The translations under genes were made by a program, and so were the position numbers. This document shows positions 1 through 6,105 of a stretch of DNA of 9,391 nt, one piece after another; positions within the stretch are counted from its first letter, which is position 1, and each line of letters begins with the position of its first letter. Source of the stretch: Rhodospirillales bacterium (GTDB lineage Bacteria; Pseudomonadota; Alphaproteobacteria; Rhodospirillales; Defluviicoccaceae); NCBI GenBank assembly GCA_030622775.1, contig JAUXFS010000034.1, positions 1 through 9,391 of the forward strand, in the 5' to 3' direction. A model generated the notes under the pieces. That model searched no databases and was not told the origin of the DNA. It saw only the letters and a program-made list of their open reading frames with translations.

Positions 1-240
1 TCACAAGCGGCGCGCGACGCTGACCGGAAGCCTCGATAGGCCGCCCGTAGGGTCGTGTTTCGCGCATCCTCGGGGCGTCGAAACCGCTTGACGATGCGCC
101 AGCATCGCCCGCGCGGCCCCTCCTGCCGAGGATGCGTGAAACACGATCACAATGAGTCCCTATCAATGACCGTTGGTATGAGCGGTTTTCGTGTCCGTCG
201 CTCGCGTGTCCAAGACCTTCGAGGGGCAACATTTTCGGGC
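1..240. other. Non-coding left flank downstream of the peroxidase-related gene
   Basis: I see no convincing gene here. Plus-strand frames from the left edge close early: frame 1 at 37-39 (TAG), frame 3 at 21-23 (TGA) and frame 2 at 89-91 (TGA). At most a few C-terminal codons of a plus-strand gene outside the window could be present, and this cannot be decided from here. The region lies downstream of the minus-strand fabI-aroC operon, whose last stop codon is at 241-243. Its main content is the inverted repeat at 53-146, annotated separately. Confidence 0.6.
53..146. repeat. Long imperfect inverted repeat with nested hairpin
   Basis: The left arm CGTGTTTCGCGCATCCTCGG (54-73) is the reverse complement of the right arm at 126-145 at 19 of 20 positions, and one more pair (T53-A146) extends it. 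The 52-nt interior holds a second, perfect hairpin: CGATGC (92-97), loop GCCA (98-101), GCATCG (102-107). The structure lies about 95 bp past the stop codon of the last minus-strand gene. No T-run follows the stem in either direction, so it is not a canonical intrinsic terminator. It could be a palindromic intergenic repeat, a small MITE-like element, a structured 3' region of the operon transcript, or a small RNA. The pairing is seen directly; the role is unknown. Confidence 0.7.
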
Positions 241-819
241 TCAGCGGCTCATCCCGTGGTATTCGGGGTTGGGCATCATGTCGAGGCCGTGGGCCATGCG
301 GTTGGTGTAGTTGAAGAAGGCGGCGACGTCGCAGATGTCGAATATGTCCTGGTCCGAGAACCCGACCTTGCGGAGTTGCTCACGATCGCCGTCGCCGATC
401 TCTTGGGGGGTCAGGGTCAACTTCCAGGCGAAATCGAGCATCGCCCGTTGCCGTGGATCAAGTTTGGCCGCGCGGTAGTTCATCGCTATCATCTCGCCCA
501 GTTGCGGATCGTCGGAAAGCTGGCGAACCGCCTGACCGTGGGCGACCAGGCAGTAGTAGCAACGGTTGGCCGACGATACGGTGACCGAGATCATCTCGCG
601 CTCGAGCTTGCTCAGCCCGCAACTCTTCTCGTCCAGCATGAGCTGGTTGTAGAACTGGGTGAAGGTGCGAAACTTCGCCGCGTTGCCGGTATAGGCGCGG
701 AGCACGTTGGGGACCATTCCCAGCTTCTCCTCGCACTTGGCGAAATACTTGCGGATATCCTCGTCCAGCGCCTCCAGGACGGGAAGCGGCAGCTTGATGA
801 CGTGATCGGGCTGGGGCAT
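241..819 (-). CDS. AhpD-like peroxidase-related protein (carboxymuconolactone decarboxylase family)
   Basis: This 192-residue protein belongs to the carboxymuconolactone decarboxylase/AhpD superfamily, in the group usually named uncharacterised peroxidase-related enzyme. The redox centre is visible as Cys87-Tyr-Tyr-Cys90 with His94 four residues on and Glu75 twelve residues before Cys87. This spacing matches the AhpD Glu/Cys/His/Cys/His relay, except that Tyr89 stands where AhpD has its middle histidine. Such proteins reduce peroxides through a CxxC dithiol or act as thiol oxidoreductases; the substrate here is unknown. No signal peptide is seen, so it is probably cytoplasmic. I chose the ATG at 817-819 because AGGA (828-831) lies 8 nt upstream; an in-frame GTG at 844-846 lies inside aroC and is less likely. 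It follows aroC by 17 bp and is probably the last gene of the fabI-aroC operon. The family call is firm, the function is not. Confidence 0.88.
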   Translation of the reverse strand: MPQPDHVIKLPLPVLEALDEDIRKYFAKCEEKLGMVPNVLRAYTGNAAKFRTFTQFYNQLMLDEKSCGLSKLEREMISVTVSSANRCYYCLVAHGQAVRQLSDDPQLGEMIAMNYRAAKLDPRQRAMLDFAWKLTLTPQEIGDGDREQLRKVGFSDQDIFDICDVAAFFNYTNRMAHGLDMMPNPEYHGMSR

Positions 820-836
820 GGCGTTGTTCCTGAATG

Positions 837-1907
837 TTATCCGCACTGAGCCTTGTGGCGGAGCAAGTGATCGGCGAGCACGCAGGCGAGCATCGCCTCG
901 GCGACGGGAACGCCGCGGATGGCGACGCAGGGATCGTGACGTCCGGTGGTGACGACCTGGACATCCTCGCCATGGACGTTGACGGTGCGTTGCGGGGTCG
1001 AGACCGAGCTGGTCGGCTTGATGGCGAGGCGGGCGACGATGTCCTGACCGCTCGAGATTCCGCCGAGGACGCCACCGGCGTTGTTGGACAGAAACGTCAC
1101 CGCGCCGTCCCGCATCCGCATCTCGTCGTTGTGTTCGGGCCCGGACATGGAGACGGCGGCGAAGCCGGCGCCGATTTCGACACCCTTGGCCGCGGGAATA
1201 CTGATCAGCGCCTTGGCGATGTCGGCGTCGAGCCGGTCGAACACCGGCGCGCCGAGGCCCGCGGGCACGCCCGACGCAACCACCTCGACCACGCCGCCGG
1301 TGGACGAGCCGGCCTTGCGCACATCATCGAGGAAATCCTCCCACGTCTTGGCGGCCACCGCGTCCGGGCACCAGAAAGGATTGCGTTCGACCTCGTTCCA
1401 GTCCCACCGATCCCGATCCACCGGGTGCGGCCCCATCTGCACGAGGGCGCCGCGGACGGTCGCCGAGGGCCCCAGGATCTTGCGGGCGATGGCGCCGGCG
1501 GCGACCCTCGTCGCGGTCTCGCGGGCGCTGGAGCGGCCGCCGCCGCGATAGTCGCGAACGCCGTACTTGGCGTGATAGGTGTAGTCCGCGTGACCGGGGC
1601 GGAACAGATCCTTGATCGCGCCGTAGTCCTTGGAACGGGCGTCCTCGTTGACGATCAGGAGGCCGATCGGGGCGCCGGTCGTCCGTCCCTCGAATACGCC
1701 GGAGAGGATCCGCACCCGATCCGGCTCCCGGCGTTGACTGGTGTGCCGGCTTTGACCTGGCCGGCGCCGGTCGAGGTAGACCTGGATGTCTTCCTCGTCC
1801 AACTCGATGCCCGGAGGCACCCCGTCGACGACGCAACCGATCGCCGGACCGTGGCTCTCACCAAACGTCGCGACGCGAAACAGGGAACCGAAAGTATTGC
1901 CGGTCAT
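837..1907 (-). CDS. aroC: Chorismate synthase
   Basis: AroC catalyses the last step of the shikimate pathway, converting 5-enolpyruvylshikimate 3-phosphate to chorismate with reduced FMN in the cytoplasm. The 356 residues match the usual family length. The N-terminal signature GESHG is at 16-20, with the catalytic His at 19. RRRPGQS follows at 47-53, the second catalytic histidine is His106 in RPGHADYTY, and the FMN/substrate signature YRGGGRSSARET is at 120-131. An NNAGGVLGGISSGQD segment and a GRHDPC motif follow in the C-terminal half, as expected. The ATG at 1905-1907 starts 3 bp after the fabI stop codon, so translation is probably coupled to fabI; only a weak purine-rich stretch precedes it. 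The protein is complete, with no missing key residue. Identification is essentially certain. Confidence 0.98.
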   Translation of the reverse strand: MTGNTFGSLFRVATFGESHGPAIGCVVDGVPPGIELDEEDIQVYLDRRRPGQSRHTSQRREPDRVRILSGVFEGRTTGAPIGLLIVNEDARSKDYGAIKDLFRPGHADYTYHAKYGVRDYRGGGRSSARETATRVAAGAIARKILGPSATVRGALVQMGPHPVDRDRWDWNEVERNPFWCPDAVAAKTWEDFLDDVRKAGSSTGGVVEVVASGVPAGLGAPVFDRLDADIAKALISIPAAKGVEIGAGFAAVSMSGPEHNDEMRMRDGAVTFLSNNAGGVLGGISSGQDIVARLAIKPTSSVSTPQRTVNVHGEDVQVVTTGRHDPCVAIRGVPVAEAMLACVLADHLLRHKAQCG

Positions 1908-1910
1908 GCT

Positions 1911-2750
1911 CTACTTCTGCGGCTTGAAGCTCTCCAGCATTTCCCGGACATCCGCTGCGGCATCGGCCGCCAGCATGCCGACCACGTGGTAGCCGGAATC
2001 GACATGGTGAATCTCGCCGGTCACGCCCGACGACAGCCCGCTCAACAGATAGACCCCGGCGCCGCCGACGTCCTCAAGGGTGATGTTCCGCCGGAGCGGT
2101 GAATTGTACTGGTTCCATTTCAGGATATAGCGGAAATCCCCGATACCGGAGGCCGCCAGCGTCTTCATCGGTCCGGCGGACATGGCGTTGACGCGGATGT
2201 TCTGTCGCCCCAGATCGTCGGCGAGATAGCGAACGCTGGCTTCGAGCGCCGCCTTGGCGACGCCCATGACGTTGTAATGCGGCATGACCCGCTCGGCGCC
2301 GAAGTAGGTCAGGGTGAGCAGACTGCCGCCTTCGGACATCAGCGGTTGCGCCCGCTGGCAAACGGCGGTGAACGAATAGCACGAGATCAGCAGGGTCGAA
2401 GCGAAGTTACCCGCCGTGGTGTCGATGTAGCGGCCCTTGAGCTCTTCCTTGTCGGAGAAGGCGATGGCGTGGACGACGAAATCCAACTTTCCCCAGCACT
2501 CCCGGAGGGAATCGAAAACCGCGTCGAGGCTTCCTTCGTCGGTGACGTCGCACGGCAGCACTACTTCGCAGCCGATCGACTTGGCCAACGGCATCACCCG
2601 CTTTTTCAGGGCGTCGCCCTGGTAGGTAAAGGCGATCTCCGCACCATGGCTGGATAGCGCCTTGGCGATCCCCCAGGCGATCGAGCGTTCGTTGGCGACG
2701 CCCATGATCAGGCCCTTCTTGCCGGCCATCAACGGTGCGGGTGAAGTCAT
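1911..2750 (-). CDS. fabI: Enoyl-[acyl-carrier-protein] reductase (NADH), FabI type
   Basis: FabI reduces trans-2-enoyl-ACP in the last step of each cycle of type II fatty acid elongation. The 279-residue protein is a short-chain dehydrogenase with the divergent FabI features. The nucleotide-binding loop GVANERSIAWGIA is at 17-29. The FabI-type active site is Tyr149 (YFGAE), Tyr159 and Lys166 (Y-x6-K in HYNVMGVAK). The segment AGPMKTLAASGIGDF follows in the substrate-binding region. I chose the ATG at 2748-2750 because AAGGA (2755-2759) lies 4 nt upstream; a longer in-frame start at 2768 lacks support. Ala97 occupies the place of E. coli Gly93. The gene leads a tight cluster with aroC 3 bp downstream, and a probable promoter lies at 2908-2933. 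Joint expression would couple lipid and aromatic synthesis to growth, which is inference. Confidence 0.97.
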   Translation of the reverse strand: MTSPAPLMAGKKGLIMGVANERSIAWGIAKALSSHGAEIAFTYQGDALKKRVMPLAKSIGCEVVLPCDVTDEGSLDAVFDSLRECWGKLDFVVHAIAFSDKEELKGRYIDTTAGNFASTLLISCYSFTAVCQRAQPLMSEGGSLLTLTYFGAERVMPHYNVMGVAKAALEASVRYLADDLGRQNIRVNAMSAGPMKTLAASGIGDFRYILKWNQYNSPLRRNITLEDVGGAGVYLLSGLSSGVTGEIHHVDSGYHVVGMLAADAAADVREMLESFKPQK

Positions 2751-2980
2751 GACATCCTTTCCGAACAAATCCTCTGCGGGCGAACCCTACCCAACGATCA
2801 GTGCGTCCTGCGGCGAGACGGCGCATCCTTCCCGAAACCCAATGAAACGCAAAAACACCCCCTACGGCGGCGGCCGGTCGCGGCCACGTAGTTCCCGCAA
2901 CACGGCCATATAGGAAGGTCGGCGGCGCGTCAATCTCGGGAGAACGGCAGCGGGGGGCCTTATGGCGGCGTCGCGATCCG
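2751..2980. other. Intergenic region between the hydrolase gene and fabI (fabI leader)
   Basis: The 230-bp gap lies between the stop codon of the minus-strand hydrolase and the fabI start. It contains a good candidate promoter (2908-2933) and about 150 nt of predicted 5' untranslated leader. The leader has a short GC-rich hairpin, GGCCG-GTCG-CGGCC, at 2872-2885. I see no coding frame with a ribosome-binding site and no clear intrinsic terminator for the hydrolase gene. Confidence 0.6.
2908..2933 (-). promoter_or_regulatory. Putative housekeeping promoter for fabI-aroC
   Basis: On the minus strand TTGACG (2933-2928) is followed by CTATAT (2913-2908). The 14-nt spacing fits the Caulobacter vegetative consensus TTGACGS-N10-14-GCTANAWC better than the E. 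coli form. Transcription would start near 2900, leaving a leader of about 150 nt before the fabI ATG. The motif match is seen; promoter activity is inferred. Confidence 0.5.
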
Positions 2981-3898
2981 CTATCGTTGAGACACCCGCC
3001 CTCCATCGGACGTCAAATGCTCGACAAACCAGTCACGCGCCGCGGCGCTGGCTTGGTCGAACTTCTCGACATAGGGGACAAAGTGACCGCCATCGAGAAG
3101 TTCGAGCTTCTTGGGTGCGAGGGCGCGCTCGAACGCCTCCAGGATCAAGTCGGTCGGGGTCAGGGTATCGTGGGCCGCCACGATCATCAGAACGGGCGTG
3201 GGGCTGATTCTGGACACCCACGCTCCGGGCTCGTACTCGCGCGCCATCTCTCCCGACCGAAGGGTGATCTCGTTCCGCCACCCCGGCGCTCGATCCCGGC
3301 TGGCGGCGAAAAACCGCCAAGAGTCCAAGCCCGGCAACGCACATGGCGCCGCCGGATCCTCGGCGACGACCGGGATCATCGTCGGTGGTGCGCCGAGGAA
3401 CCGCGCCTCTCGATCCTTGTCGAAAGCGGCGAGCACCGACGGCACCAGATCAGGCCGCACCCTGCGCAGGCCGGCGAGAGGGCCGCTGATCGTCGGGACT
3501 TGGGAAACCACGCATTTCACCCGCCGGTCGATGCCGCCGACCATCAGCGCATGGCCCCCGGAGAAGCTAGTTCCCCAAACACCGATGCGCTCCCGGTCCA
3601 CCTCGGGCAGGGTGCCGGCGAAAGTGATGGCGTGGCGGTAGTCACGGACTTGCTGGATTGGGTCTATTTCCTGGCGCGGCTCACCTTCGCTCGCCCCAAA
3701 ATTGCGATTGTCGAACACAAGCGTCGCCAAACCGGATTTCGCGAAGACCTCGGCGAAGTCGTCGAGGTACTGTTCCTTGACCCCCGAGAACCCGTGAGCC
3801 ATGACCACCGTCGGAACGGGCGTCTGCGGTCCCTCTGGCAGGTAGAGCCAGCCGCGCAGGACGACCCCTTCGGCATTGAATTCGATGTCCTTGCGCAT
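2981..3898 (-). CDS. Alpha/beta hydrolase (S33/FrsA-like serine hydrolase)
   Basis: This 305-residue protein is a cytoplasmic alpha/beta hydrolase with a complete catalytic triad. The nucleophile is Ser111 in GTSFSGG (109-115), a GxSxxG elbow. The acid is probably Asp244 in AAHDTLTP, and the base is His272 in DGGHF. The oxyanion-region motif HGFSG is at 35-39, and NRNFGASEGEPRQ (64-76) is typical of this subgroup. A cap insertion lies between about 140 and 225. Substrate is unknown; esterase, peptidase or acyltransferase activity are all possible. I chose the ATG at 3896-3898 because of the strong GGGAGG 7 nt upstream. The same frame stays open to 4276, but that stretch covers cbpM out of frame. 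It starts 38 bp after the cbpM-like stop codon and is probably the last gene of the chaperone cluster, perhaps a later insertion between it and fabI. Confidence 0.9.
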   Translation of the reverse strand: MRKDIEFNAEGVVLRGWLYLPEGPQTPVPTVVMAHGFSGVKEQYLDDFAEVFAKSGLATLVFDNRNFGASEGEPRQEIDPIQQVRDYRHAITFAGTLPEVDRERIGVWGTSFSGGHALMVGGIDRRVKCVVSQVPTISGPLAGLRRVRPDLVPSVLAAFDKDREARFLGAPPTMIPVVAEDPAAPCALPGLDSWRFFAASRDRAPGWRNEITLRSGEMAREYEPGAWVSRISPTPVLMIVAAHDTLTPTDLILEAFERALAPKKLELLDGGHFVPYVEKFDQASAAARDWFVEHLTSDGGRVSQR

Positions 3899-3905
3899 GT
3901 CGTCG

Positions 3906-3911
3906 CCTCCC
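3906..3911 (-). promoter_or_regulatory. Strong Shine-Dalgarno site fixing the hydrolase start
   Basis: GGGAGG on the minus strand lies 7 nt before the ATG at 3896-3898. It fixes the start of the 305-residue hydrolase and argues against the much longer frame that stays open upstream across the cbpM-like gene. Confidence 0.75.
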
Positions 3912-3936
3912 TCTGGAACGGTCTTTTCGGCAGGGG

Positions 3937-4257
3937 CTAAGGTTCGACCCGGAACTTGGCCTTGATTTGGGCGCGCACCGGCTCGGGCAAGGTCTCGAGC
4001 GCTTCCTCGACGGTCCGCAGCATCCGACGGGTGGCGTAAAGCTGATCGAGCAGGGACAGAACCAAGCCGAGAACGTCCTCCTCGACCATCAGGTCCCGGC
4101 GTAGCTCGCAGATCAACGCGATCCGCGCTTCGTCGACCTCGTCGAAACCATAGCCTTCCGCAGTCTCGCGGGGGCGGACCCAACGCTGTTCGATCCACCC
4201 GGTCAGTTCCACCCGCTCGATATGGTGAAGCCGGAGGATCTCGTCGAAGGTCGCCAT
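3937..4257 (-). CDS. cbpM: CbpM-like chaperone modulator (MerR-like HTH)
   Basis: The 106-residue protein resembles CbpM, which in E. coli binds the J-domain of CbpA and blocks its co-chaperone and DNA-binding activities. Its N-terminal half looks like a MerR-type winged helix: FDEILRL near the start, then LTGWIEQRWVRP (19-30) and YGFDEVDEARIALICELRRDL (from 36). The C-terminal part (about 59-95) is an amphipathic helical segment rich in Leu, Val and Glu. Length and layout fit the family. The ATG at 4255-4257 is preferred because AGGA lies 5 nt upstream; an ATG at 4263 is too close to its SD, and a GTG at 4267-4269 overlaps the dnaJ stop as GTGA. Its position immediately after a CbpA-type gene is the classical cbpA-cbpM arrangement and supports the call. 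With two J-proteins upstream, which one it regulates is open. Confidence 0.83.
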   Translation of the reverse strand: MATFDEILRLHHIERVELTGWIEQRWVRPRETAEGYGFDEVDEARIALICELRRDLMVEEDVLGLVLSLLDQLYATRRMLRTVEEALETLPEPVRAQIKAKFRVEP

Positions 4258-4265
4258 CTCCATCC

Positions 4266-5186
4266 TCACCGCCCACCGCGAACTCGATATGGGTGCCGCG
4301 CCGCCCACTTCTCGACCAGATCCGCCAACTCGGTGTCGGGCTTGTCGGGCAGCATGACTTTCAGCGTCACATAGTGATCGCCCCGGCTCCGGCCGCCCCG
4401 CACCAGTCCGCCCTTGCTCCTGATCCTGAGCCGGGTACCGCTGTTGGCGCCCTTGGGCACGGTCAGGCTGACGGTTCCCGCCACCGTCGGCACCTGGATC
4501 TTGGCCCCGAGCACCGCCTCGGGCAGGGTGATCGGAAGCTCGGCATGAATGTCGTCGCCATTGCGGGTGAACATCGGATGGGGACGTACCTTGATCTCGA
4601 TGTGGACGTCCCCGGCGCGACCGCCGCCACCACTCTGGGTCGCCTGCCCCCTCAGACGCAGCACCTGCCCGTCGGCGGATCCCGGCGGAATCGTGACCTT
4701 GAGCCGCTTGCCGCCGGGGAGCACGATCTCGCGCACGGTGCCGTTGGCCGCGTCGACGAGGTCGACCTCGAGCTTGTGGCGAACATCGGCGCGACGCATC
4801 TGCTCGGCCTGCCAAGCCGCGTTGTGTCGCACGCCACGAAAAAGATCGGAGAAAACATCCATGCCTTCGAGGTTGCTGAAAGCCTCCTGTGGGTCGCTAT
4901 AACGCGACTTGGGGCTTCCCTCGGCATAGGTTCGGTAAAACGTTCGGTCGGCGCGCGGCGCTCCGCTGGCGTCGATCTCTCCCCGGTCGTAGCGCCCTTT
5001 CTGTTCGGCGGCGGCCAGAAATTGGTGGGCGGCGGCCACTTCCTTGAAGCGGTCCTCGGTTTTGGCGTCGCCGGGATGAAGGTCGGGGTGAAGGTCGCGG
5101 GCCAGCTTTCGGTAGGCCTTTTTCACTTCCTTGATGTCGGCGCCCTTGGCAATGCCGAGGACCGCATAGGGATCGCGCATGGCCAT
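4266..5186 (-). CDS. CbpA-type DnaJ co-chaperone (class B, no zinc finger), copy nearest cbpM
   Basis: This 306-residue Hsp40 stimulates DnaK ATPase and presents substrates. The J-domain (about 5-70) carries the essential HPD at 33-35, followed by YDRGEIDASG (66-75). The linker (about 76-132) includes a Phe-containing stretch (EAFSNLEGMDVFSDLF, 101-116) typical of CbpA-like proteins. The two C-terminal substrate-binding domains follow from about 133: LEVDLVDAANGT, then LPGGKRLKVTIPPG, and GDDIHAELPITLPEAVLGAKI. There are no CxxCxGxG zinc repeats. Start choice is uncertain: ATG at 5184-5186 or at 5178-5180; both lack a good SD. It follows the other dnaJ-like gene by 31 bp and precedes the cbpM-like gene by 8 bp, so co-transcription is likely. 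The best SD in the gap belongs to a two-codon ORF (see findings). The J-protein identity is firm; cbpA orthology is likely. Confidence 0.94.
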   Translation of the reverse strand: MAMRDPYAVLGIAKGADIKEVKKAYRKLARDLHPDLHPGDAKTEDRFKEVAAAHQFLAAAEQKGRYDRGEIDASGAPRADRTFYRTYAEGSPKSRYSDPQEAFSNLEGMDVFSDLFRGVRHNAAWQAEQMRRADVRHKLEVDLVDAANGTVREIVLPGGKRLKVTIPPGSADGQVLRLRGQATQSGGGGRAGDVHIEIKVRPHPMFTRNGDDIHAELPITLPEAVLGAKIQVPTVAGTVSLTVPKGANSGTRLRIRSKGGLVRGGRSRGDHYVTLKVMLPDKPDTELADLVEKWAARHPYRVRGGR

Positions 5187-5217
5187 AGGCCCTAGTTCAT
5201 ATCTCCACCTCCGCCCA

Positions 5218-6060
5218 CTACCGGCGGACCTGGTACGGATGCTTCACGCTCCACCGCTTCACGAAATGGACGAACTCGGCATCGGGTTTCGGCAGCACCA
5301 CTCTAAGACTTACGTACTGGTCGCCGCAACTCCCGTCGGCCCGCGCCATCCCTTTGCCGCGCAACCGAAGGACGGTGCCGCTGTTCGAACCCGCCGGAAT
5401 CGTCACCATCGCCGCGCCGTCGATCGTCGGTGTTTTGATGCGGCTGCCGAGAACCGCCTCCGCCAGAGTCACCGGCACCTCGACGCGGATATCATCGCCT
5501 CGGCGGTCGAACAACGGATCGGATTTCACGTGGATTTCCACCAGCGCGTCTCCCGCGTCGCGGCCGCCCATCCCACCCATTCCTTCGCCTTTCAGTCGCA
5601 GGATCTGGCCTTCGACGGTGCCGGGGGACACCCTGACGGCGAGCCGCTTGCCCGTGGTCGTGGCGATATGCCTGGTAACGCCGGTGGCGGCCTCGCGGAA
5701 TGTGACGGTCAGGGAATAAACCACGTCGGCGCCCTTGACCCGAAAACCGGTATCGTTGCGATCCGATCGTCTGCGGGACCGGGCGTCCGATGATTCCTTT
5801 CCGCTCTCTCGGTCCCGCCGCTGGGCTCCCCGGCGAGGGCGACCGCTGGCGTCGATCTCGCCCCGGTCGTAGCGGGCGCGCTTCCCGGGATCGGACAGAA
5901 CTTCGTAGGCAGCCGCCAGCTCCTTGAAATCCGCCTCCGCGCGCGGATTTCCCGGATTGCTGTCCGGGTGAATTCGTCGGGCCAGCCGGCGAAAGGTTCG
6001 TTTGATCTCGTCGATACCGGCATGGCGGGGGACGCCGAGTATCTGGTACGGATCCTTCAT
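5218..6060 (-). CDS. DnaJ-type co-chaperone with arginine-rich linker (class B, no zinc finger)
   Basis: The 280-residue protein is a second Hsp40 of the same architecture. The J-domain (2-66) has HPD at 31-33 and the same YDRGEIDASG end (64-73) as its neighbour. C-terminal domains I and II run from about 109 to the end, including GDDIRVEVPVTLAEAVLGSRI (from 188). The linker is odd: residues 74-103 hold eleven Arg and one Lys, with Ser, Asp and Glu, and no Gly/Phe-rich stretch. The two paralogues are clearly diverged, so the duplication is probably not recent. The ATG at 6058-6060 is the obvious start because the J-domain begins at residue 2; its SD is weak (AGGG, 9 nt upstream). It sits 45 bp after the lipoprotein gene and 31 bp before the second dnaJ-like gene, in a probable operon. 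It could be the conserved alphaproteobacterial dnaJ near fabI, with the other copy the cbpA equivalent, or the reverse. Confidence 0.93.
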   Translation of the reverse strand: MKDPYQILGVPRHAGIDEIKRTFRRLARRIHPDSNPGNPRAEADFKELAAAYEVLSDPGKRARYDRGEIDASGRPRRGAQRRDRESGKESSDARSRRRSDRNDTGFRVKGADVVYSLTVTFREAATGVTRHIATTTGKRLAVRVSPGTVEGQILRLKGEGMGGMGGRDAGDALVEIHVKSDPLFDRRGDDIRVEVPVTLAEAVLGSRIKTPTIDGAAMVTIPAGSNSGTVLRLRGKGMARADGSCGDQYVSLRVVLPKPDAEFVHFVKRWSVKHPYQVRR

Positions 6061-6105
6061 GTCGGGAGGCCCTGTGATCTCGTGGGGTGATCCGGTCTTC
6101 GCGGC

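Noticed and set aside
169..189. Small hairpin ACCGTT-GGTATG-AGCGGT followed by TTTT, as a plus-strand terminator
   Set aside because: The stem is 6 bp with a G-U pair, the T-run is four bases, and no plus-strand gene is seen upstream within the window.
834..2102. Long plus-strand open frame of about 420 codons opposite aroC and fabI
   Set aside because: It is antisense to two unmistakable genes, spans their boundary and encodes a low-complexity Gly/Ala/Arg/Asp-rich product with no family motif. High GC content makes such antisense frames common.
3899..4276. N-terminal extension of the hydrolase by 126 residues
   Set aside because: The extension reads the cbpM-like gene out of frame and is Arg/Gly/Asp-rich, while a strong SD site precedes the ATG at 3898.
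4258..4815. Upstream extension of the cbpM-like frame
   Set aside because: It overlaps the second dnaJ-like gene out of frame and has an Arg/Ala/Gly-rich composition typical of shadow translation. The CbpM-like protein begins naturally at 4257.
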